DNA from: Galbibacter marinus
GTDB lineage: Bacteria; Bacteroidota; Bacteroidia; Flavobacteriales; Flavobacteriaceae
NCBI RefSeq assembly: GCF_000300875.1
Contig: NZ_AMSG01000026.1
Location: 1-35,036 of the forward strand
DNA length: 35,036 nucleotides
Direction of reading: 5' to 3'
The notes under the pieces: model-generated
What the model saw: only the letters and a program-made list of their open reading frames with translations
What the model was told of the DNA's origin: nothing
The model's database searches: none
Program-made: the position numbers and the translations under genes
Part shown: in pieces, positions 10,182-18,503 of the stretch
Position numbering within the stretch: position 1 is the stretch's first letter
Layout of the letters: each line of letters starts with the position of its first letter

Positions 10182-10722
10182 GAAAATGTATATGCTGAGA
10201 ATTCCAACAATCCACATATGCTTAAATTTGATGTACCTACTTGATCTAAAATGTATTTAATAATCCATTTATAGATTCCCGTTTTGATCCCTTATCGGGG
10301 CGTATTTTCCGTAGTGGGGAATTATTTCCCAATAGGTGATTTTAAAAGTTTTTAAAATTTTACTAACATATTGATATTTAGTAAATTATAATCAATTGCG
10401 TGACTGAGCTAAAATAGGGCACAACATTTGCTATTAAATGATTGAGTGTATTTTGTTTTCTTTTTGAATTCAAAATATTTAAAGGTATTTCTGTAGGCTA
10501 ATTCATTTTCACAAGTCAATTAGCTGGGGATACCTTACATCATTATGTACGGTTGTTAAGTAATAGGTTTTAGAGGGATCATCCGATTCTTCTTGGATAC
10601 CTGATGCTGTTTAATTTAAAAAAGTTAGGCGGTTGGACAATCAATTTATACAACACACTATATTTTAAGATTTTAAAACAAACAATAAAAAGAAGATATT
10701 ATCTTCATTATACTATAAGATC
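10182..10722. other. Intergenic region before the GreA/Rnk-like gene
   Basis: About 540 bp without a supported gene. It contains a short GGGAA-TTAT-TTCCC hairpin near 10320, a weak promoter match (TTG 10633-10635, 23 bp spacer, TATATTTT 10659-10666) and a perfect palindrome just before the next start codon. I see nothing else. Confidence 0.5.
10692..10706. promoter_or_regulatory. 15 bp perfect palindrome upstream of the GreA/Rnk-like gene
   Basis: GAAGATATTATCTTC is self-complementary in its six outer pairs around a 3 bp centre. It lies 16 bp before the ATG at 10723 and about 25 bp after the candidate -7 element. From position alone it could be an operator or a small hairpin in the leader over the ribosome-binding region. 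Confidence 0.35.
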
Positions 10723-11127
10723 ATGGAAAAAATAAAATTAATCATCGAGAAAAATGAACTAGAAGTTCTTAAAGATTTGGTAAAGAATTCTAATTATTTT
10801 AATGATAATGTTCTTAAGCAATCTGTCAAGGAATTATTGGAAGAGTTTAAGGATTCACAAGTTTTAACCCAGGAAGAAATGCCTGAGGATGCCGTGCGTC
10901 TTAATTCAAGGGTGACGGTTCATTTAGGTAATGGATGGAGCAATACTTTTAAGATTGTCCATCCTAAGGATAGTAATATAAAGCAAAATCTTTTTTCCAT
11001 ACTTTCTCCAATGGGGTTTGCTTTATACGGTCATCGCAAGGGGGATGTTTTTACCTGGAAATTCCCTGCTGGGCCTCAAACTATTACAGTAACCGAGGTT
11101 GAAAATTCAGAAGTGGTGCCACAATAG
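10723..11127 (+). CDS. GreA/GreB-family C-terminal domain protein (Rnk-like)
   Basis: A 134-residue protein. The N-terminal part (about 1-50) is helical and charged. The C-terminal part matches the FKBP-like domain of GreA/GreB and Rnk: VRLNSRVTVHLGNGWSNTF, FKIVHPKD, SILSPMGFALYGHRKGD and a final beta-strand FPAGPQTITVTEVE. In GreA/GreB this domain binds RNA polymerase near the secondary channel. Here the long coiled coil that carries the catalytic acidic tip is missing or very short. A transcript-cleavage role is therefore unlikely, and an Rnk-like or RNA-polymerase-binding role is more plausible. It stands alone, convergent with the regulator gene to its right. Confidence 0.8.
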   Translation: MEKIKLIIEKNELEVLKDLVKNSNYFNDNVLKQSVKELLEEFKDSQVLTQEEMPEDAVRLNSRVTVHLGNGWSNTFKIVHPKDSNIKQNLFSILSPMGFALYGHRKGDVFTWKFPAGPQTITVTEVENSEVVPQ

Positions 11128-11163
11128 GCTACAAAAGGCTTTCGAGTCAATCGCATTTTCTTT

Positions 11164-11236
11164 AAAAATATTACAAACAGTAGCACAAAAAGGAGCTTAA
11201 TTTCTAAGTGATTATTGTTTGTAATATTTTTTTATT
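11164..11236. terminator. Long inverted repeat between convergent genes
   Basis: Two perfect 15 bp arms (AAAAATATTACAAAC at 11164-11178 and its complement at 11217-11231) flank a 38 nt spacer, and the right arm runs on into more T residues. It lies between two converging genes, so a bidirectional terminator is the simplest reading. The spacer is longer than usual for an intrinsic terminator, and the stem is AT-rich. A small degraded repeat element is an alternative. Confidence 0.45.
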
Positions 11237-11268
11237 CTTTTCCCTTCTGCTCTAATTCTCTTACATGG

Positions 11269-14200
11269 CTAAATGGTAGTTGCTTTCGAAATTTCCAAGA
11301 GTTTATCTAGTACTTTTTCATGAGACTCTAAATTGAGCTTTTTCTTTAATCGGTGCCTAGCAATCTTTACGGAACTCAGCGAAATCCCAAATAAGGTAGC
11401 CATGTCTTTTGAGGTAAATTTCATAAGAATTAAGGCGCATAATTTAATGTCCCGCTCACTTAAGTTTGGGTAATTTTCTTTTAAGTTATTGATAAAGCTG
11501 GGGTGGATTTCATTAAAAAGAGAGTAGAAGTGATCCCATTCCTTATCGAACATAAAACTATCGTTAATGTGGTCAATTAAGGTGGAGATGTTCTTTTTGT
11601 TGATTTCTTTTTGCTTGAGCTCCTTTTTTAATTTTTCTTTTATGGTGTTTAGCAGGTCATTTTTATGTACTGACCTAAGGGTGTTATTTGTTAATTCTTC
11701 GTTTTTAAAATTGAGTTCGGCTAGCAATTGCTTTTGTTGCAAATTGTGGTGTTCCTGTTCAATTTTTAGGATTTTCATTTTATTTTCAATGATTTTATTA
11801 TGTTGTGTTTTCACCTCTTCTGTCTTATTCTCTAGAAGGTGTTTTAACTTTAGTTCACTTTGTTTTAAAAACGAAATCCTCCAGCGGTAGAGTATGCTTA
11901 TAATTACTATAATAAGAAGAAAGATAGCCATGCGGAACCAAAATGTCTGCCAGAGTGTTGGAAGCACTTTTATCTGCAGGTTAGAGATGTATTTACTAGG
12001 ATTCCCGCTTTGATCCACAGCTCTTACCTTCAAAGTGTAGTTCCCTGGGTTTAAATTGGTGAAAGACAAGGTGCGGAGATTCCCTACTTCATTCCAGGAA
12101 TCTTTCAATTGATCAATAGAATAGGAATACCTTGATTCCTCTGATGCCATAGGATCTGAACTAGTGTAAGTGACTGATAGAAAAGTAGTTTGTGGTTGGA
12201 GTATTACGGTTTTATCAGGGTTGTTTTTATAACTCGAGAGCTCAATAGAGTTTAAAAGAGTTTCTTCATTATCATTTTTTGCATTCACGGACGTGAATGT
12301 GATTCTAGACTCTAAAGTGGTAGGTTGTAGTTCATTTGGTGAAAAAAACGAAAGCCCATAGGGTCCTGCGGTGTATATGTCTCCGTTTCTAGCTAAATGA
12401 GCACGGCCTCCATTAAAAGAATGTATTCCCTCATTTTCGCCGAAATTGGTGATGTTTCCCTGAGTATCTATTTTGGTTAATCCCATATTAGTGCTTAGCC
12501 AGATATTGTCGAAGTTGTCCTTTAGAATGCCTTCAATAATCTTTCCTTTGATGCTTGATTGATCTTCATATTTTTCAAAGGTATTGGTAGAGCGATGGTA
12601 TTTATTGAGCCCATAACCATAGGTCCCCGCTAAGATGGACAAATCACTGGCTTGCCCAAGAGAGCGTATGTTATTACTACTTAATGAGGTGCTATCATTT
12701 TTACTGTGAAAGAAACTTTGTTTATAAAAGGAGTCTCCTTGTTCCTCATAGCGAAATAGTCCATTTGCAGTTCCGATCCACATATCATTCTTAACGTCTT
12801 TAAAAATAGCATTTACAAGATTCGAAGATGAGGTTATATGGTCATTAGGAAACAGGCGATGAATGATATTAAATTCCGTGTCTAACACCGTTATCCCAGT
12901 CCTATGTCCTATCCATACATTCCCGTATTTATCCAACTCCAAAGCATTTGTCCCTCTTAATTTGCCTGACACTTTTAAGGGAAGGAATTTATTTGTTTTG
13001 ATATCTAAAACACTGACTCCTCCTCGTAAGGTAGCAATCCAAAGCCTTTTGTTATTATCCTCCAAAAGCGACATAACAATACTTCCGCTGAGATCTTCAT
13101 TGTTTTTTGGATTGTCCATATAAAAGGATGTACTCTGATTCTCTGGAGAGTAACGAACCAATCCATTTCTTCCCGCGGAGAGCCAAATGTGTCCAAAACT
13201 ATCCTCCAATATAGTGGATCCTTGTTGGTCCTTATTTGAAAACCCCACTTTAAGTGCTGGGACATTTTTAACTACAAAACTATTTTTAACTATGGATAAA
13301 CCGCCATGAACGGTTGCTAGTAAAATATTGTTGTTGTGACCTTTTTCAATGGCTAAAATGGAGTTGTCAGAAATGTTTTGTGGGTTATAATAATTCTGGG
13401 TGTAATAGTGAAATTCCTCAGTGGTTTTGTCAAGGAGATTTAAACCTCCGCCATCGGTGCCGATCCACAGTCGTTGTTTATCACTTAGTAGGCTAAGGAC
13501 AATATTGTTATTAATTGATTCGCCTGAAATAGTGTTTTTAGTGTAGTGCTTTAATTTTTTGTCCTTGGTGTTTATCTTAAAAAGACCATTTCCGTCGGTT
13601 GCTACCCAAAGGTATCCATCTTGATCTAATGCAAGATCATTGATTCTTGAGGTATTATGTTTGTCTAGGAAAACTTCTGTGATCTGGTCTTTGATAAGTC
13701 TTTGTACTATTCCATGTGAAGTACCTAGGAGTAAACTTCCATCTGGGCTTATAAATATGCTGGTAATAGTATAGTTCTTATGTAAGTTGATCACCTGAAA
13801 ACTTTGGTCGATAATGGAGCCATTATGGTCATAATTGAGCTTCACCAAGCTACCTGAATTGGTACTCAGATACGCTAAATTGTTATCTAGCAGCGCAATA
13901 CTAATCATATTTTGATCGAGTATTCTTTGAATTTCTTTATCTGGGTGTTGAACTTTTTTAAATTCTGTTTCTCCTTTAATTAAAACATATAAGCCCGTAT
14001 AGGTTGCTGCCCATATATTTTTATGAGCATCTTCAGCCAATTGATTAATACTAGAATTTCTCGATAGCGTAAAGGACATGGTTTGATCACCATCATAGCG
14101 ATCTACTGCTATTCTGTTACCCATCCATAGTATTCCATTTGAGTCTTGAAGCACGGCCGAGATTCGCTTTGAGGAAAGACCCTCTTTGTGATCGATCGAC

Positions 14201-14331
14201 TTAAACCGTAAATCATATTGTTGAGCAATTGTTAGATGTAGTGAAAGAAAGAAAAAGATTACAAACTTGATAAATAAGAAATTCACACCTAATACCTTTT
14301 TGTTTGCTCCTTTGTATGGTATATGTAACAT
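11269..14331 (-). CDS. Membrane-spanning Reg_prop/Y_Y_Y sensor with LuxR-type DNA-binding domain
   Basis: A protein of about 1020 residues. It has an N-terminal hydrophobic signal (FLFIKFVIFFFLSLHLTIAQ), then periplasmic two-component-regulator propeller repeats (about 30-690, seen as repeated LWIGT/WVATDGNGL-type units such as RLWIGTDGGGLNLL). A Y_Y_Y domain follows (about 720-785, FTNLNPGNYTLKVRAVD), one transmembrane helix (about 794-818), a long coiled coil rich in Lys and Glu, and a C-terminal LuxR-like helix-turn-helix (NLSERDIKLCALILMKFTSKDMA, about 945-1010). No histidine-kinase or receiver domain is present, so one protein links a periplasmic signal to DNA. I chose ATG 14331; a GTG three codons earlier is also open. 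Related Bacteroidetes regulators often control glycan-use genes, but no SusC/SusD pair is adjacent here. Confidence 0.88.
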   Translation of the reverse strand: MLHIPYKGANKKVLGVNFLFIKFVIFFFLSLHLTIAQQYDLRFKSIDHKEGLSSKRISAVLQDSNGILWMGNRIAVDRYDGDQTMSFTLSRNSSINQLAEDAHKNIWAATYTGLYVLIKGETEFKKVQHPDKEIQRILDQNMISIALLDNNLAYLSTNSGSLVKLNYDHNGSIIDQSFQVINLHKNYTITSIFISPDGSLLLGTSHGIVQRLIKDQITEVFLDKHNTSRINDLALDQDGYLWVATDGNGLFKINTKDKKLKHYTKNTISGESINNNIVLSLLSDKQRLWIGTDGGGLNLLDKTTEEFHYYTQNYYNPQNISDNSILAIEKGHNNNILLATVHGGLSIVKNSFVVKNVPALKVGFSNKDQQGSTILEDSFGHIWLSAGRNGLVRYSPENQSTSFYMDNPKNNEDLSGSIVMSLLEDNNKRLWIATLRGGVSVLDIKTNKFLPLKVSGKLRGTNALELDKYGNVWIGHRTGITVLDTEFNIIHRLFPNDHITSSSNLVNAIFKDVKNDMWIGTANGLFRYEEQGDSFYKQSFFHSKNDSTSLSSNNIRSLGQASDLSILAGTYGYGLNKYHRSTNTFEKYEDQSSIKGKIIEGILKDNFDNIWLSTNMGLTKIDTQGNITNFGENEGIHSFNGGRAHLARNGDIYTAGPYGLSFFSPNELQPTTLESRITFTSVNAKNDNEETLLNSIELSSYKNNPDKTVILQPQTTFLSVTYTSSDPMASEESRYSYSIDQLKDSWNEVGNLRTLSFTNLNPGNYTLKVRAVDQSGNPSKYISNLQIKVLPTLWQTFWFRMAIFLLIIVIISILYRWRISFLKQSELKLKHLLENKTEEVKTQHNKIIENKMKILKIEQEHHNLQQKQLLAELNFKNEELTNNTLRSVHKNDLLNTIKEKLKKELKQKEINKKNISTLIDHINDSFMFDKEWDHFYSLFNEIHPSFINNLKENYPNLSERDIKLCALILMKFTSKDMATLFGISLSSVKIARHRLKKKLNLESHEKVLDKLLEISKATTI

Positions 14332-14374
14332 GTTTTTCACCTAAAACCCCTTTAAATGCTTGTTGCAATATACA

Positions 14375-14427
14375 ATATGTATCCCAAAAGTAAGGCATAT
14401 GTATCCTGAATGTAAACCCTTACTTTT
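14375..14427. promoter_or_regulatory. Nested direct and inverted repeats upstream of the membrane regulator
   Basis: Two exact copies of ATATGTATCC lie at 14375-14384 and 14397-14406, a period of 22 bp (two helical turns). A perfect 10 bp inverted repeat, AAAAGTAAGG at 14386-14395 and CCTTACTTTT at 14418-14427, interleaves with them. All of this lies within 100 bp upstream of the regulator start. The layout is what a dimeric or tandem DNA-binding protein would use. Autoregulation by the LuxR-type domain next door is an inference. Confidence 0.45.
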
Positions 14428-14450
14428 AATAACTATCTAAATATAAGTTA

Positions 14451-14707
14451 TACTTTGCGGACAGAAATCAAATCCATAGGTGTAAGGCGAAAGCTGATTC
14501 TTATAAAAGATAGCTATCAGTACAAATCTAACCTTTTGGTATGAATAAAAAAATTGAAATTACAACTCTTACTTTGGCTTTTAACCTTACTTGGAGTTTA
14601 AAGTTAAACTATAGGACATAGATACGATTTAGGTTGGTTAGCTAGTTTAGTCTAGCAGATAATAATTTCCCGTTCAGCATTCCACAGAACGGGAAATTTT
14701 TCTTTTT
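14451..14707 (+). ncRNA. Possible short plus-strand transcript ending at a strong terminator
   Basis: The gap between the regulator and the ABC exporter holds a very strong plus-strand terminator, yet no plus-strand gene precedes it. A TACTTTGC sequence at 14451-14458 resembles a -7 element, so a transcript of about 240 nt is possible. Inside it a 26-codon frame (14541-14621) starts MNKKIEITTLTLAFNLTWSL and could encode a peptide or be the stump of a lost gene. I do not recognise a known RNA family. A small RNA, a leader peptide or a decayed gene are all open. Confidence 0.25.
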
Positions 14708-14710
14708 TAA
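14664..14710 (+). terminator. Strong intrinsic terminator (plus strand)
   Basis: A perfect 12 bp stem (AATTTCCCGTTC, 14664-14675, with GAACGGGAAATT, 14687-14698) around an 11 nt loop is followed by TTCTTTTTT. The T tract is on the plus strand only. The ABC exporter (minus strand) ends at 14759, so its transcript also runs into this hairpin, but without a good U tract. Confidence 0.8.
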
Positions 14711-14758
14711 GCCTCCACTGTATTACCGTATTTTACCGATTTTTAGTGTTACAGATGG

Positions 14759-16555
14759 TTAGTAGTGTTCTTCTCCATCGTCGAAAGTCTTGGCTATTTT
14801 TTCGATATTTAAACTCCGAGCCATGGCATCAAAGATATTTCTGTAAACGCTCTCATTGGCGTAGATCTCTTGGTGCGTTCCAGATTCCACGACGCTTCCC
14901 TTTTCCATGACATAGATGCTATCTGCATCTATAATTTGAGAAATACTATGTGAGATGATAATAACGGTACGATCCTTTTTTATGGCATCTAAGCTGTTTT
15001 TAATTTGTTCCGTGGCAATGGCGTCTAAACTTGCGGTTGGTTCATCAAGAAAGATAATAGGAGGGTCTTTGAGAAACATTCTCGCAATAGCGATTCGCTG
15101 TTGTTGTCCGCCAGAGAGTAGCAGCGCGTTGCTTTCGAATTGTTCAGGAAGCTCTAGGATTTGCTGGTGAATATAGGCTTGTTTTGCCGCGTGTTCCACT
15201 TGTTTCATGGTTGCATTGGGATTGCCATAACGAATGTTATCGGCTATGGATCCACTGAATATATGGTTCTTTTGAAGTACTAAACCGATATTATTTCTAA
15301 TAAATTGAGTGTCGTAATCCTTTAAGGGGATATCATCTAGGTAAATTTCGCCACTTGTGGGTTGGTAAAATTTATCTAACAAATTGATTACAGTACTTTT
15401 TCCTGCTCCACTAAGACCTACAAGGGCAGTTATTTTATTGGGTTGAATCGTAATGTTGATTCCTTTTAGAGCCTTTGTTCCGTTGGGGTATGTGAAGTCT
15501 ACATTTTTAATCTCAAATTTTCCTGCGATGGATTCTGGGGCATATTTCCCTGAACGCTCCACTTCGTCTTCTGAATTTAAGATCTCAAAATAACTTTCCG
15601 AGTATATCATTGCATCGTTCATCTGGTCAAATATGCGATGAAGTTGTCCGATTGGGGCTGTAACATTATTAAATAGCAGAATGTGGAACATGATCATTCC
15701 AATGCTCATATAGCCTTGTAATACTAAATAGGCAGTCAGGATAATAATGATCACCGTTCCTATTTGTTCCACAAATGTTTTAATACCATTAAAGAGAAAT
15801 CCTGTTCGCTGGGTTTTGAGTTGGTTGTCTGTCATCTCAATTTGAATCGTATTTTGTTTGTCGGATTCAATAGTCTCTCGATTAAAGGACTTTATTACGG
15901 TTATGGACTGGATGATATTGACAATTCCCTGGCTTTTTCGCTCCCTAAATTCACGCATGTTTCTTCGCCATCCACTAAGAGTTCTGGCTTGTTTTATGGT
16001 GATAAATATATAAATGGGTACAATACAAATCCCCACTAAACCAACCCAGAAGTTTGCATTAAACATCAGAACTAATGCGATAAAAGAATTGGCAAATAGT
16101 GGTAGGATATTTATGAAAAAGTTTTGCACCAGCTGTGTTAAACTTCCTATTCCACGATCGATTCTGGTTTGCAATTTACCCGATTCATTGGTGGTCGAGG
16201 TGTAGAATGACATGCGGTAGGTTAGGATTTTATCCACGATGGTTTGGGCTAGGTCCCTAGAGACATAGATGCGTAATTTCTCCCCGTAATATTTTTGGCC
16301 AAAGGTGATAAAGACATTTATGAGTTCTTTACTAAGAAGTATGACCGATATGATAATTAAGATATCCAATCCTTCTTTTAAGCCAGCTCCCTCTTGTAGT
16401 AAGGCGTTCACTTTGTCAACGGTATACTTAAGGGTTAGTGCATTGACCTGCGCTGTAAAGGAGCCAATAAGCGTAAGAAAAAGTGCTGCGAAGACCAGCC
16501 AACCGTATGGTTTGACAAATGGCCAAACGTTTTTAAATAATTGTGGTAGCGTCAT
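14759..16555 (-). CDS. ABC exporter with fused membrane and ATPase domains (MsbA/multidrug type)
   Basis: A 598-residue half-transporter. The transmembrane domain occupies about residues 1-320, with six predicted helices starting at WLVFAALFLTLIGSF. The nucleotide-binding domain occupies about 345-580, with Walker A GLSGAGKST (380-388), signature LSGGQ (480-484), Walker B IIFLDE (500-505), D-loop SLD and the H-loop histidine at H536. It would act as a homodimer in the inner membrane. The substrate (lipid, peptide or drug) cannot be told from the sequence. It appears monocistronic, since terminator-like structures lie on both sides. Confidence 0.92.
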   Translation of the reverse strand: MTLPQLFKNVWPFVKPYGWLVFAALFLTLIGSFTAQVNALTLKYTVDKVNALLQEGAGLKEGLDILIIISVILLSKELINVFITFGQKYYGEKLRIYVSRDLAQTIVDKILTYRMSFYTSTTNESGKLQTRIDRGIGSLTQLVQNFFINILPLFANSFIALVLMFNANFWVGLVGICIVPIYIFITIKQARTLSGWRRNMREFRERKSQGIVNIIQSITVIKSFNRETIESDKQNTIQIEMTDNQLKTQRTGFLFNGIKTFVEQIGTVIIIILTAYLVLQGYMSIGMIMFHILLFNNVTAPIGQLHRIFDQMNDAMIYSESYFEILNSEDEVERSGKYAPESIAGKFEIKNVDFTYPNGTKALKGINITIQPNKITALVGLSGAGKSTVINLLDKFYQPTSGEIYLDDIPLKDYDTQFIRNNIGLVLQKNHIFSGSIADNIRYGNPNATMKQVEHAAKQAYIHQQILELPEQFESNALLLSGGQQQRIAIARMFLKDPPIIFLDEPTASLDAIATEQIKNSLDAIKKDRTVIIISHSISQIIDADSIYVMEKGSVVESGTHQEIYANESVYRNIFDAMARSLNIEKIAKTFDDGEEHY

Positions 16556-16604
16556 TTAAATACATGTAATACACTCAAAGATATTTAATTCTTTATAAAG
16601 GGGG

Positions 16605-16643
16605 TAAAAATAGAGCCTTTAGTGGTTTGAATACTAAAGGCTC
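16605..16643 (-). terminator. Intrinsic terminator of the nrdB-nrdA operon
   Basis: A perfect 11 bp stem, GAGCCTTTAGT (16613-16623) with its complement (16633-16643), has a 9 nt loop. Read on the minus strand it is followed by TATTTTTA. It lies about 70 bp downstream of the nrdA stop and ahead of the ABC exporter, separating the two units. Confidence 0.72.
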
Positions 16644-16709
16644 CATAACAATTTTTAATATTTATGAAAACAGATTTACCAATTAAGTGGCTTTAATTTT
16701 AAGGGCTGT

Positions 16710-18500
16710 TTATGCTTCACAGCTTGCACATTCTTTTTTCTGTTTAAATTTCTGAGCAGCATTCATACTGTGTTGATAGTACAAGGATTTTAACCCTAGT
16801 TTCCAGGCAGTAACATGAATGTTGTTGATTTGTTTAACCGGCATCTCTGGGTGTACAATAATATTCACGGACTGTCCTTGGTCGATGAATGGTTGACGTC
16901 CAGCTGCTTGGTATATAATATCCAATTGATCAATCTCAGAATAGGTTTTAAATACTTCTTTCTCTAAGTCTGTTAGGAATTCTAAATGTTGCACAGAACC
17001 GTCCATATCTCTAATGCTTCTCCAGACTTCCAAGGTATTTTGTCCTTTTGCTTCTAATAATTCTTCTAAGAACGGATTTTTAATCGTGGTTTTGATCTTT
17101 GCAATATCTTTTACATAGATATTAGACCAAATCGGTTCAATTCCTTGAGAAACTTGCCCTAGAATAAAAGCTGATGAGGTAGTTGGAGCAATGGCATTGA
17201 GTGTAGCATTGCGTCTTCCGTATCCTTTTAATACTGCTGGTTCTCCAAACTTCTCGGCAAGTTCTTTAGATGCTTTATAGGAACGATCTTGTATAGTTTT
17301 AAAGATTTCGTGGTTTAGATCAAATGCTTTTTGTGAATTAAAAGGCAACATCCTAGACTGTAAAAGTGAATGCCACCCTAGTACTCCTAATCCTAATGCA
17401 CGGTTTTCTTTAGCAAAATTATAAGCTCTTTCCATAAATAGAAAAGTCTGACGATCTTCTCTGTCTTCGGAATCTTTGTATACATCTAATTTCTCAATAA
17501 ACTCCGTGATTACAGCGTCCAAGAAATAAATCATGGTCTCTACAGCATCGGTATCTTTCCATTTGTCATAATGTAATACGTTTACACTAGAGAGTACACA
17601 TACAAAAGACCAGTTGTCATTAGAAGGCAACATGATTTCAGTACAAAGGTTACTTGCATAGATGCGGTGGTTTTTATCCTTATATGCGTCTACGCTACCA
17701 TTGTTAGCGTTGTCTGAAAAAAAGATGTATGGGTACCCCATTTCTCCACGACTTTGTAGTACTTTAGCCCAAGTCGTTCTTTTTTCGACATCTCCGTCAA
17801 TCATTTCTTGCATCCACTTATTACTGACTGTTACCCCGTGAGTCAATTGCTGGATTGGGTTCCCTTCAGTTCCAATTTCAAGAAATTCTTTAATATCCTT
17901 GTGATCGATTGGAAGATAAGGTGAGAAACGGCCTCTACGTACCGAACCTTGACTTACTACATCTACCATCGATTCAAATAATTGCATAATATGAACAGCA
18001 CCAGAGGCTTCTCCATTATTTTTCACAGGAGCCCCACGGTGTCTAATTTTACCGAAATAACCAGATGTTCCACCGCCGAGTTTGGACATCATACCTACCT
18101 CAGACTGGGTGTATAGGATGTTCCCCATATCGTCATCGATATGTGATCCGAAACAACTTATTGGAAGCCCTCTTTCTTTTCCAAAATTTGACCACACTGG
18201 AGAGGCCAAAGAAAAGAATCCTTCGGACATATAATTGTAAAACTTATCGGCGTAGCCATCAATTTTCAAAATTTGTTCAGCGCGCTCAGCGATTTCTCGT
18301 ATCCTAGCTTTAGGTGTAACACCCTCGGTTAAATAACCGGAAGCCAAAAACTGTTGGCTGTGTTCATTCAGCCACTTAAAACCGTCGTCATTTGATTTTG
18401 CCGTACTAGCTAAAAAGCCTTTACGTGCGTCGATCAATTGTTGTGCGTTGTTGTCTAAAGTTTCGGTTTGGGGCTGATGATTGAGTGTTTTCTTTTCCAT
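16710..18500 (-). CDS. nrdA: Ribonucleoside-diphosphate reductase, alpha (catalytic) subunit
   Basis: A 596-residue class I reductase large subunit, which makes deoxyribonucleotides from ribonucleoside diphosphates. The active-site set is complete: C116 (SCFGS), N284/C286/E288 (NLCTE), C301, the radical-transfer tyrosines Y574/Y575 (SLYYQHS), and the C-terminal redox pair C591/C594 (ECASCEA). The protein is short for the family because it lacks the N-terminal ATP-cone that carries the on/off allosteric site in many NrdA proteins. That domain is found on the beta subunit encoded just upstream. Only 3 bp separate the two genes. A plus-strand reading of this locus has no meaning. Confidence 0.95.
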   Translation of the reverse strand: MEKKTLNHQPQTETLDNNAQQLIDARKGFLASTAKSNDDGFKWLNEHSQQFLASGYLTEGVTPKARIREIAERAEQILKIDGYADKFYNYMSEGFFSLASPVWSNFGKERGLPISCFGSHIDDDMGNILYTQSEVGMMSKLGGGTSGYFGKIRHRGAPVKNNGEASGAVHIMQLFESMVDVVSQGSVRRGRFSPYLPIDHKDIKEFLEIGTEGNPIQQLTHGVTVSNKWMQEMIDGDVEKRTTWAKVLQSRGEMGYPYIFFSDNANNGSVDAYKDKNHRIYASNLCTEIMLPSNDNWSFVCVLSSVNVLHYDKWKDTDAVETMIYFLDAVITEFIEKLDVYKDSEDREDRQTFLFMERAYNFAKENRALGLGVLGWHSLLQSRMLPFNSQKAFDLNHEIFKTIQDRSYKASKELAEKFGEPAVLKGYGRRNATLNAIAPTTSSAFILGQVSQGIEPIWSNIYVKDIAKIKTTIKNPFLEELLEAKGQNTLEVWRSIRDMDGSVQHLEFLTDLEKEVFKTYSEIDQLDIIYQAAGRQPFIDQGQSVNIIVHPEMPVKQINNIHVTAWKLGLKSLYYQHSMNAAQKFKQKKECASCEA

Positions 18501-18503
18501 ATA

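Noticed and set aside
14541-14621. 26-codon frame as a confident protein gene
   Set aside because: It is too short and unrecognised to call as a gene on its own, so it is mentioned only as part of the possible small transcript.
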